NCBI GenBank assembly: GCA_007050885.1
Contig: SMYQ01000008.1
Span: 1 to 6,091, forward strand
Origin: Candidatus Bathyarchaeota archaeon
GTDB taxonomy: Archaea > Thermoproteota > Bathyarchaeia > 40CM-2-53-6 > RBG-13-38-9
Length of the DNA stretch: 6,091 nt
Direction: 5' to 3'
The translations under genes and the position numbers were made by a program. Below the pieces are notes generated by a model. The model had not been told where the DNA came from. It did no database searches and saw nothing but the letters and a program-made list of their open reading frames with translations. Below are positions 1 to 5,954 of the stretch, piece by piece; position 1 is the stretch's first letter, and each line of letters begins with the position of its first letter.

Positions 1-1112
1 TATACATTTTCTTCTACTGGTTCAGGAGGTTTCAAGTTTTGTTTTATCCCTTCAAGAGCTGTCTTTATCATTACAGCGAATGTCAGATATGGATTGCATG
101 TTGGATCAGGGCATCTTAATTCTACTCTGGCTGATTCCGGTTTTCGTTCAAACCATCTAGGAACTCTTATGAGTGCTGATCTATTCATGCTTGCCCAAGT
201 AACATATACTGGCGCTTCAAACCCAGATACTAATCTCTTGTAAGAATTTACTGTTGGACAGAGAATGGCGCACATGGCTTTGATAAATTTCATTTGTCCC
301 GCGATGAAACTGTAGGCTACTTTTGATAATTTATACCGATCATTGTTATCGTAAAAGGCATTCTTCTTTTTCTTGATATCAAATAGGCTTTGATGAATGT
401 GCATTCCTGATCCTGCAGCCGCCATAATTGGTTTTGGCATAAAAGTTGCGTGAAAACCTTGCATTTGCGCTATCTTCTTCACTGTATATTTTAAAGTTAG
501 AAGTTTGTCGGCAATCTCTAAGGCTGGACCATAATTGAAATCAACTTCGTATTGTCCTCGACCAACTTCATGATGGGATGTTTCTACATTAATCCCAAAA
601 CTTTCAAGTGCAGTGACTATTTCTTTTATCGATTTATACCCTTCATAGGATGATAGATCAAAGTATCCACCGTAATCTATAGGATATCTTCTTTCAACCT
701 TTTCCTTATTGAAAATGTAGAATTCTGGTTCTGGTCCTACATTATATTGAAATCCCAACTCGATTGCTTCTTCAATTGCTTTCTTGAGAACAAATCTTGG
801 ATCACCTTCAAACGGATTACCATCTGGCCTGAAAATATCACATATCATCCTAGCCGTTTTGCCATTTTCTCCAAGCCAAGGGACGACTGAGTAGGTGGAT
901 AGATCTGGTTTCAAGAAAAGGTCACTTTCTTGGATTCTGGCAAATCCTTCTATTGAAGACCCATCGAACCAGACTCCATTAGATAGGGCCTCTTTTAATC
1001 CTTTTACTGGAATTATGACTTCTTTAATAACACCAAGTAGATCGGTAAACTGTAAACTTACGAATCGAATTTCGTCTTTTTTGGCTTTTTGAATAACATC
1101 TCTATTGTCCAT
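1..1112 (-). CDS. glnA: Glutamine synthetase, type I (C-terminus cut off by window edge)
   Basis: This enzyme makes glutamine from glutamate, ammonia and ATP in the cytoplasm and is the main entry point for ammonium. The minus-strand frame stays open from ATG at 1112 to the left edge: 370 full codons of a family usually near 440, so roughly 70 residues are missing. Visible family signatures are the beta-Grasp segment with WFDGSSIEGF (D50), the metal-ligand pair in GPEPEFYIF (E128, E130), HHEVGRGQYEVDF, the ATP-site GSGMHIHQSL (H238), the flap glutamate in GFEAPVY (E299), NRSALIRVPR, and RVELRCPDPTCNPYL. One oddity is that the asparagine that normally precedes GSGMH is alanine (A233). The start is supported by AAGGT seven bases upstream and by the usual N-terminus running into FTDLLGVIK. 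The upstream amidohydrolase gene ends 91 bases away, with a TATA-like box in the gap. A glutamine synthetase-like ligase acting on another amine is less likely but not excluded. Confidence 0.95.
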   Translation of the reverse strand, partial: MDNRDVIQKAKKDEIRFVSLQFTDLLGVIKEVIIPVKGLKEALSNGVWFDGSSIEGFARIQESDLFLKPDLSTYSVVPWLGENGKTARMICDIFRPDGNPFEGDPRFVLKKAIEEAIELGFQYNVGPEPEFYIFNKEKVERRYPIDYGGYFDLSSYEGYKSIKEIVTALESFGINVETSHHEVGRGQYEVDFNYGPALEIADKLLTLKYTVKKIAQMQGFHATFMPKPIMAAAGSGMHIHQSLFDIKKKKNAFYDNNDRYKLSKVAYSFIAGQMKFIKAMCAILCPTVNSYKRLVSGFEAPVYVTWASMNRSALIRVPRWFERKPESARVELRCPDPTCNPYLTFAVMIKTALEGIKQNLKPPEPVEENV

Positions 1113-1119
1113 AACATTA

Positions 1120-1124
1120 ACCTT
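1120..1124 (-). promoter_or_regulatory. Shine-Dalgarno for glnA (AAGGT)
   Basis: On the minus strand AAGGT sits seven bases before the ATG at 1112. It is a partial match to the archaeal anti-Shine-Dalgarno and supports that start codon. Confidence 0.5.
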
Positions 1125-1167
1125 GAATTTTTTTATTTAATTAGCTTTCTCAACTCACAATTCGTGC

Positions 1168-1176
1168 TATAAATAT
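1168..1176 (-). promoter_or_regulatory. Putative TATA box of glnA
   Basis: Read on the minus strand this is ATATTTATA preceded by an A-rich stretch (ATCAA) that fits an archaeal BRE. Placing the transcription start about 25 bases downstream gives a start near 1145 and a leader of about 30 bases carrying the AAGGT site. It lies between the amidohydrolase stop and glnA, so glnA need not depend on upstream transcription. The call rests on motif and position only. Confidence 0.5.
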
Positions 1177-1189
1177 TTGATTTAATCAA
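1177..1189. promoter_or_regulatory. 13-bp perfect inverted repeat abutting the glnA TATA box (candidate operator)
   Basis: TTGATT-T-AATCAA is a perfect palindrome around one central base. It lies immediately upstream of the glnA TATA box and overlaps the expected BRE. That is where a dimeric helix-turn-helix regulator could block or assist TFB/TBP binding, and glnA is commonly nitrogen-regulated. No known regulator consensus was matched, and AT-rich DNA produces such repeats by chance fairly often. Confidence 0.35.
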
Positions 1190-1203
1190 TTATCTGCTCA
1201 TTT

Positions 1204-1917
1204 TCATAATTTAAAGATCGTTTTTGTGTTTTCTCCCAAGATAAGATCAATTTGGTCTCTGCTTAATCCTGAGACTTTTACCTTTTGTATTTCAAATGCT
1301 GGATGACCGAATGGGAAATCAGAACCGAAGATTACCCTATTTACACCTACTCTCTCGGTGGCTTCTTTTATCTTGCTATGCATAGGCATACCTGAGGTTT
1401 CTAAGATTATATTTTCATGAGTTGACGCTATGTCAATTGCTCCATTAATGTAGACGATATGGCCATGACCCATATGAGCCATAATAATGGTCACATCAGG
1501 ATATACATCAGCAAGTTTAGCAAAATGCCAGGGTAATGACCAAGGTGGATGTCCACAATGGATTAGAACGGGCACGCGGTGCTTCTTTGCGAGATCCATT
1601 ATTGGAAACACTATCTCTTGATCAACTAGATATGAATCTATTAGAGGATGCATCTTTATACCTTTGAATCCCCACTCTGTGATTGCTAAATCAATTTCTT
1701 CTATTGCCTTCTGACCTTTATGCGGATTAATCCAAACTAAACCTGCAAATCTATCAGGAAATTTTCTAACGCCTTCTAAAGTTAGTCTATTTGGTAAACT
1801 GAAGGTTATTGATGTATTGATTTTCCATTCATCCATTACAGATATGAGACTCTCTGCGCTAGATTCGACATTAAAAAGAGGAAATTTACCAATGTGGGTG
1901 TGTGAATCTATGATCAT
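1204..1917 (-). CDS. Amidohydrolase_2-family metal-dependent hydrolase (TIM barrel)
   Basis: This 237-residue protein has the signature of the amidohydrolase superfamily, amidohydrolase_2 branch, which includes hydrolases, lactonases and decarboxylases such as ACMSD. The N-terminus MIIDSHTHIG gives the HxH metal site (H6, H8). Other likely active-site residues are K88/H90 in GIKMHP, H120 in VLIHCG, H148 in MAHMGHG, and D200 in IFGSDFPFG, which is the family's conserved aspartate at the end of the barrel. It is complete and of normal, slightly short length, with no signal peptide, so it should be cytosolic. The ATG is preceded by AGGAG eleven bases upstream, inside the end of the ECF gene. With only four bases between the two genes they are very likely co-transcribed. 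The substrate cannot be read from the sequence. The neighbour suggests an imported small molecule, and HCGHPPW with HMGHGH may line the pocket. Confidence 0.88.
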   Translation of the reverse strand: MIIDSHTHIGKFPLFNVESSAESLISVMDEWKINTSITFSLPNRLTLEGVRKFPDRFAGLVWINPHKGQKAIEEIDLAITEWGFKGIKMHPLIDSYLVDQEIVFPIMDLAKKHRVPVLIHCGHPPWSLPWHFAKLADVYPDVTIIMAHMGHGHIVYINGAIDIASTHENIILETSGMPMHSKIKEATERVGVNRVIFGSDFPFGHPAFEIQKVKVSGLSRDQIDLILGENTKTIFKL

Positions 1918-1921
1918 ATGT

Positions 1922-2458
1922 TCATTCTCTCCTACCGATGGGGATAATATAATCTCTATTTATGAGTCTTCGAAGGGTTTTCAGCAGAGGAATAGTCACC
2001 AAGATATATAGTGCATCTGCTGGGAAGAAGGTTACTAAATCTAAGTACGCTACAGGACCATAAAGATAGTAATCGTAGAAAAAGTATCCGAAATTTTTCA
2101 CTGTAACGGCTACTACCATTGCAACAATCTCTGAGATTTGCCGTTTATCCTTAAAGACGGCTCGTAAGCTTCCGAGGATCCATCCCATCAATCCGCGTAT
2201 TATTAGAGTAGCAGGGGCATATACCACATATGCGCTACCATGTAGTGGATTCCAAATATCAAATAGAGTTGGCCCTATTGCTGAGGCAAAAAGCGCCACG
2301 ATTGGACCAAACAATATTCCTATAATGAAAGTCATTATGTCACCAAAATGCCATACTCCCAATGGTCGCGGCATTGGAATAGCTATAGAAGTTGCAACGT
2401 AGATCAGCGCAGCCATAACTGATATGAAAGCTGCTTCTTTTGATGTTATTTTAAACAT
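1922..2458 (-). CDS. ECF transporter S component (substrate-binding membrane subunit)
   Basis: This 178-residue, strongly hydrophobic protein has about five to six membrane segments. Its spacing is typical of ECF transporter S components, the small subunits that bind a vitamin or related micronutrient and dock onto a shared EcfA/EcfA'/EcfT energising module. The clearest sign is the segment starting near residue 36, HFGDIMTFIIGILFGPIVAL, followed by ASAIGPTLFDIWNP, which matches the family pattern of a conserved GD, then FGP, then a GxxLxD turn. An N-terminal amphipathic piece and an Ala-rich first helix (MAALIYVAT), which in this family contacts EcfT, are also present. No EcfA or EcfT gene is in the window, so it would rely on a module encoded elsewhere. 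I chose ATG 2458; an in-frame TTG at 2467 would add three residues, and neither has a clear Shine-Dalgarno. The ligand is unknown. The amidohydrolase four bases downstream hints that the cargo is then enzymatically processed. Confidence 0.82.
   Translation of the reverse strand: MFKITSKEAAFISVMAALIYVATSIAIPMPRPLGVWHFGDIMTFIIGILFGPIVALFASAIGPTLFDIWNPLHGSAYVVYAPATLIIRGLMGWILGSLRAVFKDKRQISEIVAMVVAVTVKNFGYFFYDYYLYGPVAYLDLVTFFPADALYILVTIPLLKTLRRLINRDYIIPIGRRE
1929..1933 (-). promoter_or_regulatory. Shine-Dalgarno for the amidohydrolase (AGGAG)
   Basis: AGGAG lies eleven bases before ATG 1917, within the last codons of the ECF S-component gene. It suggests re-initiation on a shared mRNA and fixes the amidohydrolase start at MIIDSHTH. 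Confidence 0.5.
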
Positions 2459-2474
2459 GCCATTCAAAACACAT

Positions 2475-2489
2475 AGAGTTAGTGACTCT
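2475..2489. repeat. Inverted repeat AGAGT-N5-ACTCT in the ECF leader
   Basis: Two 5-base arms separated by TAGTG lie 20 to 30 bases downstream of the TATA-like core when read leftward, at or just after the predicted transcription start of the ECF gene. This could be a repressor operator or a weak hairpin in the 5' leader. It is short enough to be chance. Confidence 0.25.
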
Positions 2490-2504
2490 CGAATCCGTAT
2501 ATCC

Positions 2505-2514
2505 TAAATATTTA
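2505..2514. promoter_or_regulatory. Palindromic TATA-like core between divergent genes
   Basis: TAAATATTTA is its own reverse complement. Rightward, AAATATTTATGC closely resembles the glnA promoter core (AAATATTTATAGC) and would start the PAC2 transcript near 2535-2540, leaving a leader of about 35 bases. Leftward, with A-rich DNA (seven A, opposite 2518-2524) as a possible BRE, it would start the ECF transcript near 2485, about 25 bases before ATG 2458. One element could serve both genes, or each may have a separate overlapping box. Confidence 0.45.
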
Positions 2515-2554
2515 TGCTTTTTTTAACAGAGGGTTTTAAAGCTTCGAGGTAAAT

Positions 2555-2559
2555 AGGAG
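2555..2559 (+). promoter_or_regulatory. Possible Shine-Dalgarno for the PAC2 gene (AGGAG)
   Basis: AGGAG is 14 bases before ATG 2574, which is longer than usual. A stop codon in frame at 2550-2552 and the absence of any ATG, GTG or TTG between it and 2574 make 2574 the first usable start. A weaker ATAGG at 2566-2570 is nearer. Confidence 0.35.
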
Positions 2560-2573
2560 CAATTGATAGGGTT

Positions 2574-3392
2574 ATGGTAACTAAAGAGGATCTGATTATA
2601 TTTAAGAAAATTACTCTAAGAAAAGCCAATGTCGTCATGGCTTTCAGCGGATGGCCAGACGCTAAAAGGGTAGCCACTTATGCCGCTGAATATTTACGGG
2701 ACAGCCTGAAAGCCGAAAAGATAGGGGAGATAGATCCTAAACCTTACTACGATTTCACAATCGAGAGACCCCAAGTCACAATTAAGGATGGATTAATGAG
2801 AGATTATTCGCCACCGATAAATGAGTTCTACTTTTGGAGAGACAAAAAGGGCTCTCATGACTTATTGATCTTCATCGGTACGGAACCACACACAAACTGG
2901 GTAAGATATGTTAACTCATTATTCAAAGTAATGAGTTCAGGAAAAGTCAATCGCATATGCCTTTTCGGAGGGCTAATTGATCGTATCCCGCATACTGTTG
3001 AACCATTTATTTCTGGAGTAGCCAATACTACAAAACTTGTCGAAGAGATGAAGAGTAGCAGTATTAAACCTGCGGATTATAGCGGTCCTTGCAGCATTCA
3101 TAGTTTAATTCTCAATGAGTGTGAGAAGAAAGGAATTCCGACAATAAGTATTTGGGGTCATGCTCCAGAATATGTGGGTGATGTTGATCCTCGAACAACC
3201 CATCAACTCTTACTCAAGGTCAAGGATTTGATAGAATTGAATGTTGATTTGGATGAACTCGGAATCGAGAGTAATCTTTTCAGGAAACAGCTTGATTCGT
3301 TAATGAAAAAAGACCATACATTTTCCGAATTAATACAAAGTCTCGAGATCGAGTATAAGAACGCGAGAAGAACTCCGGACTATCTTACATAA
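2574..3392 (+). CDS. PAC2-family protein (proteasome assembly chaperone-like)
   Basis: This 272-residue soluble protein belongs to the PAC2 family (older annotations: ATP-grasp-like COG2047). Archaeal and eukaryotic relatives (PbaA/PbaB, PAC2) help assemble 20S proteasome rings, while many prokaryotic members remain uncharacterised. Motifs in family order are AFSGWPDAKRVA (residues 23-34), EIDPKPYYDFTIERP (52-66), INEFYFW (82-88), FIGTEPHTNW (100-109), LFGGLIDRIPHT (130-141), ADYSGP (167-172), GIPTISIWGHAPEYV (187-201), then a charged helical tail (about 215-265). The C-terminus ends TPDYLT, without the hydrophobic-Tyr-X ending that some chaperones use to dock on the proteasome, so binding by that route is not supported. 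It is transcribed away from the ECF operon, and the S9 peptidase gene follows after 40 bases. A link to protein quality control is suggested by family only. Confidence 0.9.
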   Translation: MVTKEDLIIFKKITLRKANVVMAFSGWPDAKRVATYAAEYLRDSLKAEKIGEIDPKPYYDFTIERPQVTIKDGLMRDYSPPINEFYFWRDKKGSHDLLIFIGTEPHTNWVRYVNSLFKVMSSGKVNRICLFGGLIDRIPHTVEPFISGVANTTKLVEEMKSSSIKPADYSGPCSIHSLILNECEKKGIPTISIWGHAPEYVGDVDPRTTHQLLLKVKDLIELNVDLDELGIESNLFRKQLDSLMKKDHTFSELIQSLEIEYKNARRTPDYLT

Positions 3393-3404
3393 AATCTGAT
3401 TTGA

Positions 3405-3416
3405 ATGAGCGCTCAT
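3405..3416. promoter_or_regulatory. 12-bp perfect palindrome before the S9 peptidase gene
   Basis: ATGAGCGCTCAT is a perfect, uninterrupted 12-base palindrome with a GC-rich core in AT-rich DNA, in the 40-base gap between the PAC2 stop and the peptidase start. With no loop it is a poor terminator hairpin but a good shape for a dimeric regulator site. A weak TATA-like stretch (TTACATAAAAT, starting at 3385) lies just upstream, which would put the palindrome around the start of a peptidase transcript. Confidence 0.35.
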
Positions 3417-3417
3417 A

Positions 3418-3424
3418 AAGTGAT
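3418..3424 (+). promoter_or_regulatory. Shine-Dalgarno for the S9 peptidase (AAGTGAT)
   Basis: AAGTGAT matches the extended archaeal Shine-Dalgarno AGGTGAT at six of seven bases and is eight bases before ATG 3433. It is only two bases before the in-frame TTG at 3427, so it favours the ATG as start. Confidence 0.5.
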
Positions 3425-3432
3425 AATTGGTA

Positions 3433-5541
3433 ATGAATAGACTTACAAAAATTTCAATTCTGATTATGATTTTTGCCATCTTAATAATTTCCAGTTGGAC
3501 ATTATATCAAGGAGCGAAAACAGAACTTATACCTCGTAAGGTACTCTTTGGAAATCCAGATCGAATAACAGTTAGGCTTAGTCCAGATGGTACAAAAATT
3601 AGTTTTCTCGCACCAGTTGATGATGTTCTAAATGTATGGGTAGGCCCTATTGAAGATCCAACATCTGCAAGACCAGTAACTATAGATGAAGATAGAGGGA
3701 TCTACCGCTACTTCTGGTCATATACAAATGAGCACATCATATATATTCAAGATAAGGCTGGCGAAGAAAATTGGCGAATATACAGTGTAAATGTAGGGAC
3801 GAATATAACAAAAGATCTAACGCCTCTTGAAGGAGTTAACGCACAAGTTCAAGGAGTCAGTCCTAAATTCCCATACGAAATTCTAGTTGCACTCAATGAT
3901 CGTGTTCCAGAATTACATGACATCTACCGTGTCAATATTGAAACTGGACACAGGCAACTCATAGAAGAAAATGAGGGTTTTTCAGGGTACATGGTAGATG
4001 ATAATTATGATATTCGGTTTGCATATAGTATGACTGCTGACGGAGGATATGAACTTCTTGAGCCTAATCATGAGATGGGATGGGACCTCTTTCTTAGAGT
4101 TCCAATGGAAGATACATTGACTACAGATCCTATTGGATTCGATAAAACTGGAAATCACATGTATATTATTGATAGTCGAGATCGAAATACTGCTGCACTA
4201 TATCAACTAAATCTCGAGAACAAAGATAAAATCATGCTTGCTGAGAATGAGACAGCTGACGTAGATGATCTGATAATCCATCCAACTGAGAAAACAGTTC
4301 AAGCAGTAGCTTTCTATTATGACCGTAAACATTGGCGAGTCCTTGATGAAGAAATACTCCAGGATCTTACTTACTTGAAATCGATAGCCGATGGTGATGT
4401 AGAAATTGTTAGTAGGACACTTGACGATAAACATTGGATAGTAGCATATATTTTAGATAATGGACCAGTACAATACTATATATATAATCATATGAAACAG
4501 AAAGCTGAATTTCTATTTACTAACAATCAGCAACTAGAGGAATTGCCTCTTGCTAAGATGCACCCTACGGTCATAGAATCTCGTGATGGATTGAACCTAG
4601 TTAGCTACTACACACTTCCATTGAATAGTCATGAGAATGGGGAATTACGTCCTCGAGATCCTTTACCTATGGTACTACTGGTACATGGCGGTCCATGGAG
4701 TCGAGATATTTGGGGTTATGATTCTCAACACCAGTGGCTGGCTAATAGAGGATATGCAGTTCTAAGCGTTAATTTCCGAATGTCAACAGGATTCGGAAAA
4801 GAATTCATTAATGCTGGTAACTTAGAATGGGGCGGAAAGATGCATGATGACCTAATTGATGCTGTACAATGGTCAGTTGATGAGGGTATAGCAGATCCAG
4901 ATAGAATTGCCATTATGGGAGCAAGTTATGGTGGATATGCAACACTTGCAGGTATGACTTTCACTCCAGAGACCTTTTCATGCGGAATAGATATCGTAGG
5001 GCCATCCAATCTTGTAACGTTACTTGAATCTTTACCACCTTATTGGGAGCCAACTATTGAACTATTTACTAAAAGAGTTGGTGATCATCGAACAGATGAG
5101 GGTAAGCAGCTTTTAATTGAACGTTCTCCACTAACATATGTTGATAGAATCCAAAACCCTCTTCTCATAGGTCAAGGTGCAAATGATCCAAGAGTAAAAC
5201 AGTCTGAATCAGACCAAATTGTTCAATCGATGAAAGAGAAAGAAATTCCTGTCACTTACGTTCTTTATCCAGATGAGGGGCATGGATTCGCTAAACCCGA
5301 AAATCGTTTATCGTTTTATGCAGTTGTAGAAGCTTTTCTATCAGAATGTTTAGGAGGAATTTACGAACCTATTGGTAATGACTTTAAAGGTTCAAGCATT
5401 ACGGTGCCCACAGGTTCTGAGCATATCCCGGGTTTGATTGAAGAATTGCAGAATCTAGAACGGTTAATTGGAGAAAATGAAAGTCAAGATACTTTTATGA
5501 TTAAGAAGAGAACTAGGACACAAATTCATTGGATAAATTAA
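3433..5541 (+). CDS. Membrane-anchored S9-family serine peptidase (prolyl oligopeptidase / acylaminoacyl-peptidase type)
   Basis: The 702-residue product cleaves peptides with a serine-histidine-aspartate triad. It begins with a short basic stretch and a hydrophobic segment (about residues 7-24), with no lipobox cysteine, so it is probably an anchored protein with its bulk outside the membrane. A beta-propeller region (about 35-385) follows, with repeats such as VRLSPDGTKISFLAP and YFWSYTNEHIIYIQD. The alpha/beta-hydrolase domain (about 390-640) carries HGGP (418-421, oxyanion side), the nucleophile elbow GASYGGY (S498), GANDPRV (D585) and DEGHGF (H617), all intact. A tail of about 60 residues follows, starting YEPIGNDFKGSSITVP, as in many long bacterial and archaeal S9 enzymes. 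ATG 3433 is preferred over TTG 3427 from Shine-Dalgarno spacing. The gene overlaps the next one by 13 bases. Exact specificity (dipeptidyl-, acylaminoacyl- or oligopeptidase) cannot be decided. Confidence 0.93.
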   Translation: MNRLTKISILIMIFAILIISSWTLYQGAKTELIPRKVLFGNPDRITVRLSPDGTKISFLAPVDDVLNVWVGPIEDPTSARPVTIDEDRGIYRYFWSYTNEHIIYIQDKAGEENWRIYSVNVGTNITKDLTPLEGVNAQVQGVSPKFPYEILVALNDRVPELHDIYRVNIETGHRQLIEENEGFSGYMVDDNYDIRFAYSMTADGGYELLEPNHEMGWDLFLRVPMEDTLTTDPIGFDKTGNHMYIIDSRDRNTAALYQLNLENKDKIMLAENETADVDDLIIHPTEKTVQAVAFYYDRKHWRVLDEEILQDLTYLKSIADGDVEIVSRTLDDKHWIVAYILDNGPVQYYIYNHMKQKAEFLFTNNQQLEELPLAKMHPTVIESRDGLNLVSYYTLPLNSHENGELRPRDPLPMVLLVHGGPWSRDIWGYDSQHQWLANRGYAVLSVNFRMSTGFGKEFINAGNLEWGGKMHDDLIDAVQWSVDEGIADPDRIAIMGASYGGYATLAGMTFTPETFSCGIDIVGPSNLVTLLESLPPYWEPTIELFTKRVGDHRTDEGKQLLIERSPLTYVDRIQNPLLIGQGANDPRVKQSESDQIVQSMKEKEIPVTYVLYPDEGHGFAKPENRLSFYAVVEAFLSECLGGIYEPIGNDFKGSSITVPTGSEHIPGLIEELQNLERLIGENESQDTFMIKKRTRTQIHWIN

Positions 5542-5954
5542 AACGTAAACCTGTTACTTTATTCGTCATCATATTAGTGATCTTCTTAGTGGTAATCACA
5601 TCATTATCTTTCATCCCACAAGATTCTCAAGCAACAAAATTAATTGTGGTTGCATCTACCACTTTCATACCATTGGATAAACCTGTAAAATTAACCATTA
5701 AAGCTGTTGATGATACAGGAAAATTAGATGCGACAAGGAACGATGTTGTCGAATTATCTTTGACTTCAGTCAGTTATGATCACCCCTCGGCACAGTTGAA
5801 CACAAATAAAATTCAGTTAATAGACGGCATAGGAACAGTCTATATTCAAGGTGAAGTAGCAGAAGTTGTTGACATAACCGTTCAATGGAAAGAAGGTGAA
5901 TCTCCGTTGGAGTCGTATAAACTTCACCTTTTCATGGGAATCGGAGAAGAATGA
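5529..5954 (+). CDS. Small membrane-anchored protein with predicted Ig-like domain
   Basis: This 141-residue protein has a basic N-terminus (MDKLKRKP), one membrane segment (about residues 9-29), then about 110 residues with the alternating pattern of a beta-sandwich. Key stretches are ATKLIVVASTTFIPLDKPVKLTIKAVDDTGK, split as strands around residues 35-65, then VVELSLTSVS, TNKIQLIDGIGTVYIQG and VDITVQWKEGES. The order of TIKAVDDTGK, VELSLTS, IDGIGTVYI and VDITVQW resembles bacterial Ig-like group 1/invasin-type domains. TTG 5529 is the only plausible start: a TAG at 5514-5516 closes the frame upstream and the next candidate lies inside the membrane helix. It overlaps the peptidase end by 13 bases, with AGGA ten bases upstream, and shares ATGA with the next gene. 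A partner or adhesive role at the cell surface is inferred from topology; no enzyme motif is seen. Confidence 0.72.
   Translation: MDKLKRKPVTLFVIILVIFLVVITSLSFIPQDSQATKLIVVASTTFIPLDKPVKLTIKAVDDTGKLDATRNDVVELSLTSVSYDHPSAQLNTNKIQLIDGIGTVYIQGEVAEVVDITVQWKEGESPLESYKLHLFMGIGEE
5943..5946 (+). promoter_or_regulatory. Shine-Dalgarno for the last gene (GGAG)
   Basis: GGAG lies four bases before ATG 5951, inside the end of the preceding gene. With the ATGA overlap it suggests translational coupling. Confidence 0.4.

Noticed and set aside
1..8. Adenylylation-type tyrosine in glutamine synthetase at the window edge
   Set aside because: The sequence reads EENV followed by an incomplete TA- codon, at the place of the NLY of adenylylated enzymes. 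The flanking residues are outside the window, and this position is also often Tyr in unregulated archaeal enzymes, so no regulation can be claimed.
895..1092. 65-codon plus-strand open frame
   Set aside because: It lies entirely antisense to the conserved N-terminal part of glnA and shows no protein-like features of its own.
1817..2011. 64-codon plus-strand open frame across the ECF/amidohydrolase junction
   Set aside because: Antisense to two well supported genes, with no recognisable domain.
2518..2524. Seven-T run as an archaeal terminator
   Set aside because: It sits between two divergent gene starts, where no transcript should end. It is better explained as A-rich DNA upstream of the leftward TATA element.
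3405..3440. Tiny open frame starting at the palindrome (MSAHKVIIGNE)
   Set aside because: Eleven codons, with no Shine-Dalgarno, overlapping the peptidase start in another frame. Probably chance.
4207..4434. 75-codon minus-strand open frame
   Set aside because: Antisense shadow of the S9 beta-propeller region. Its hydrophobic look comes from the complementary acidic and polar codons.
4477..4488. TATATATATAAT run as a possible promoter
   Set aside because: It lies inside the S9 peptidase and simply encodes Tyr/Ile/Asn-rich residues. No gene starts at a suitable distance downstream.
4725..4913. 62-codon minus-strand open frame
   Set aside because: Antisense to the most conserved part of the S9 hydrolase domain, with no promoter or Shine-Dalgarno.
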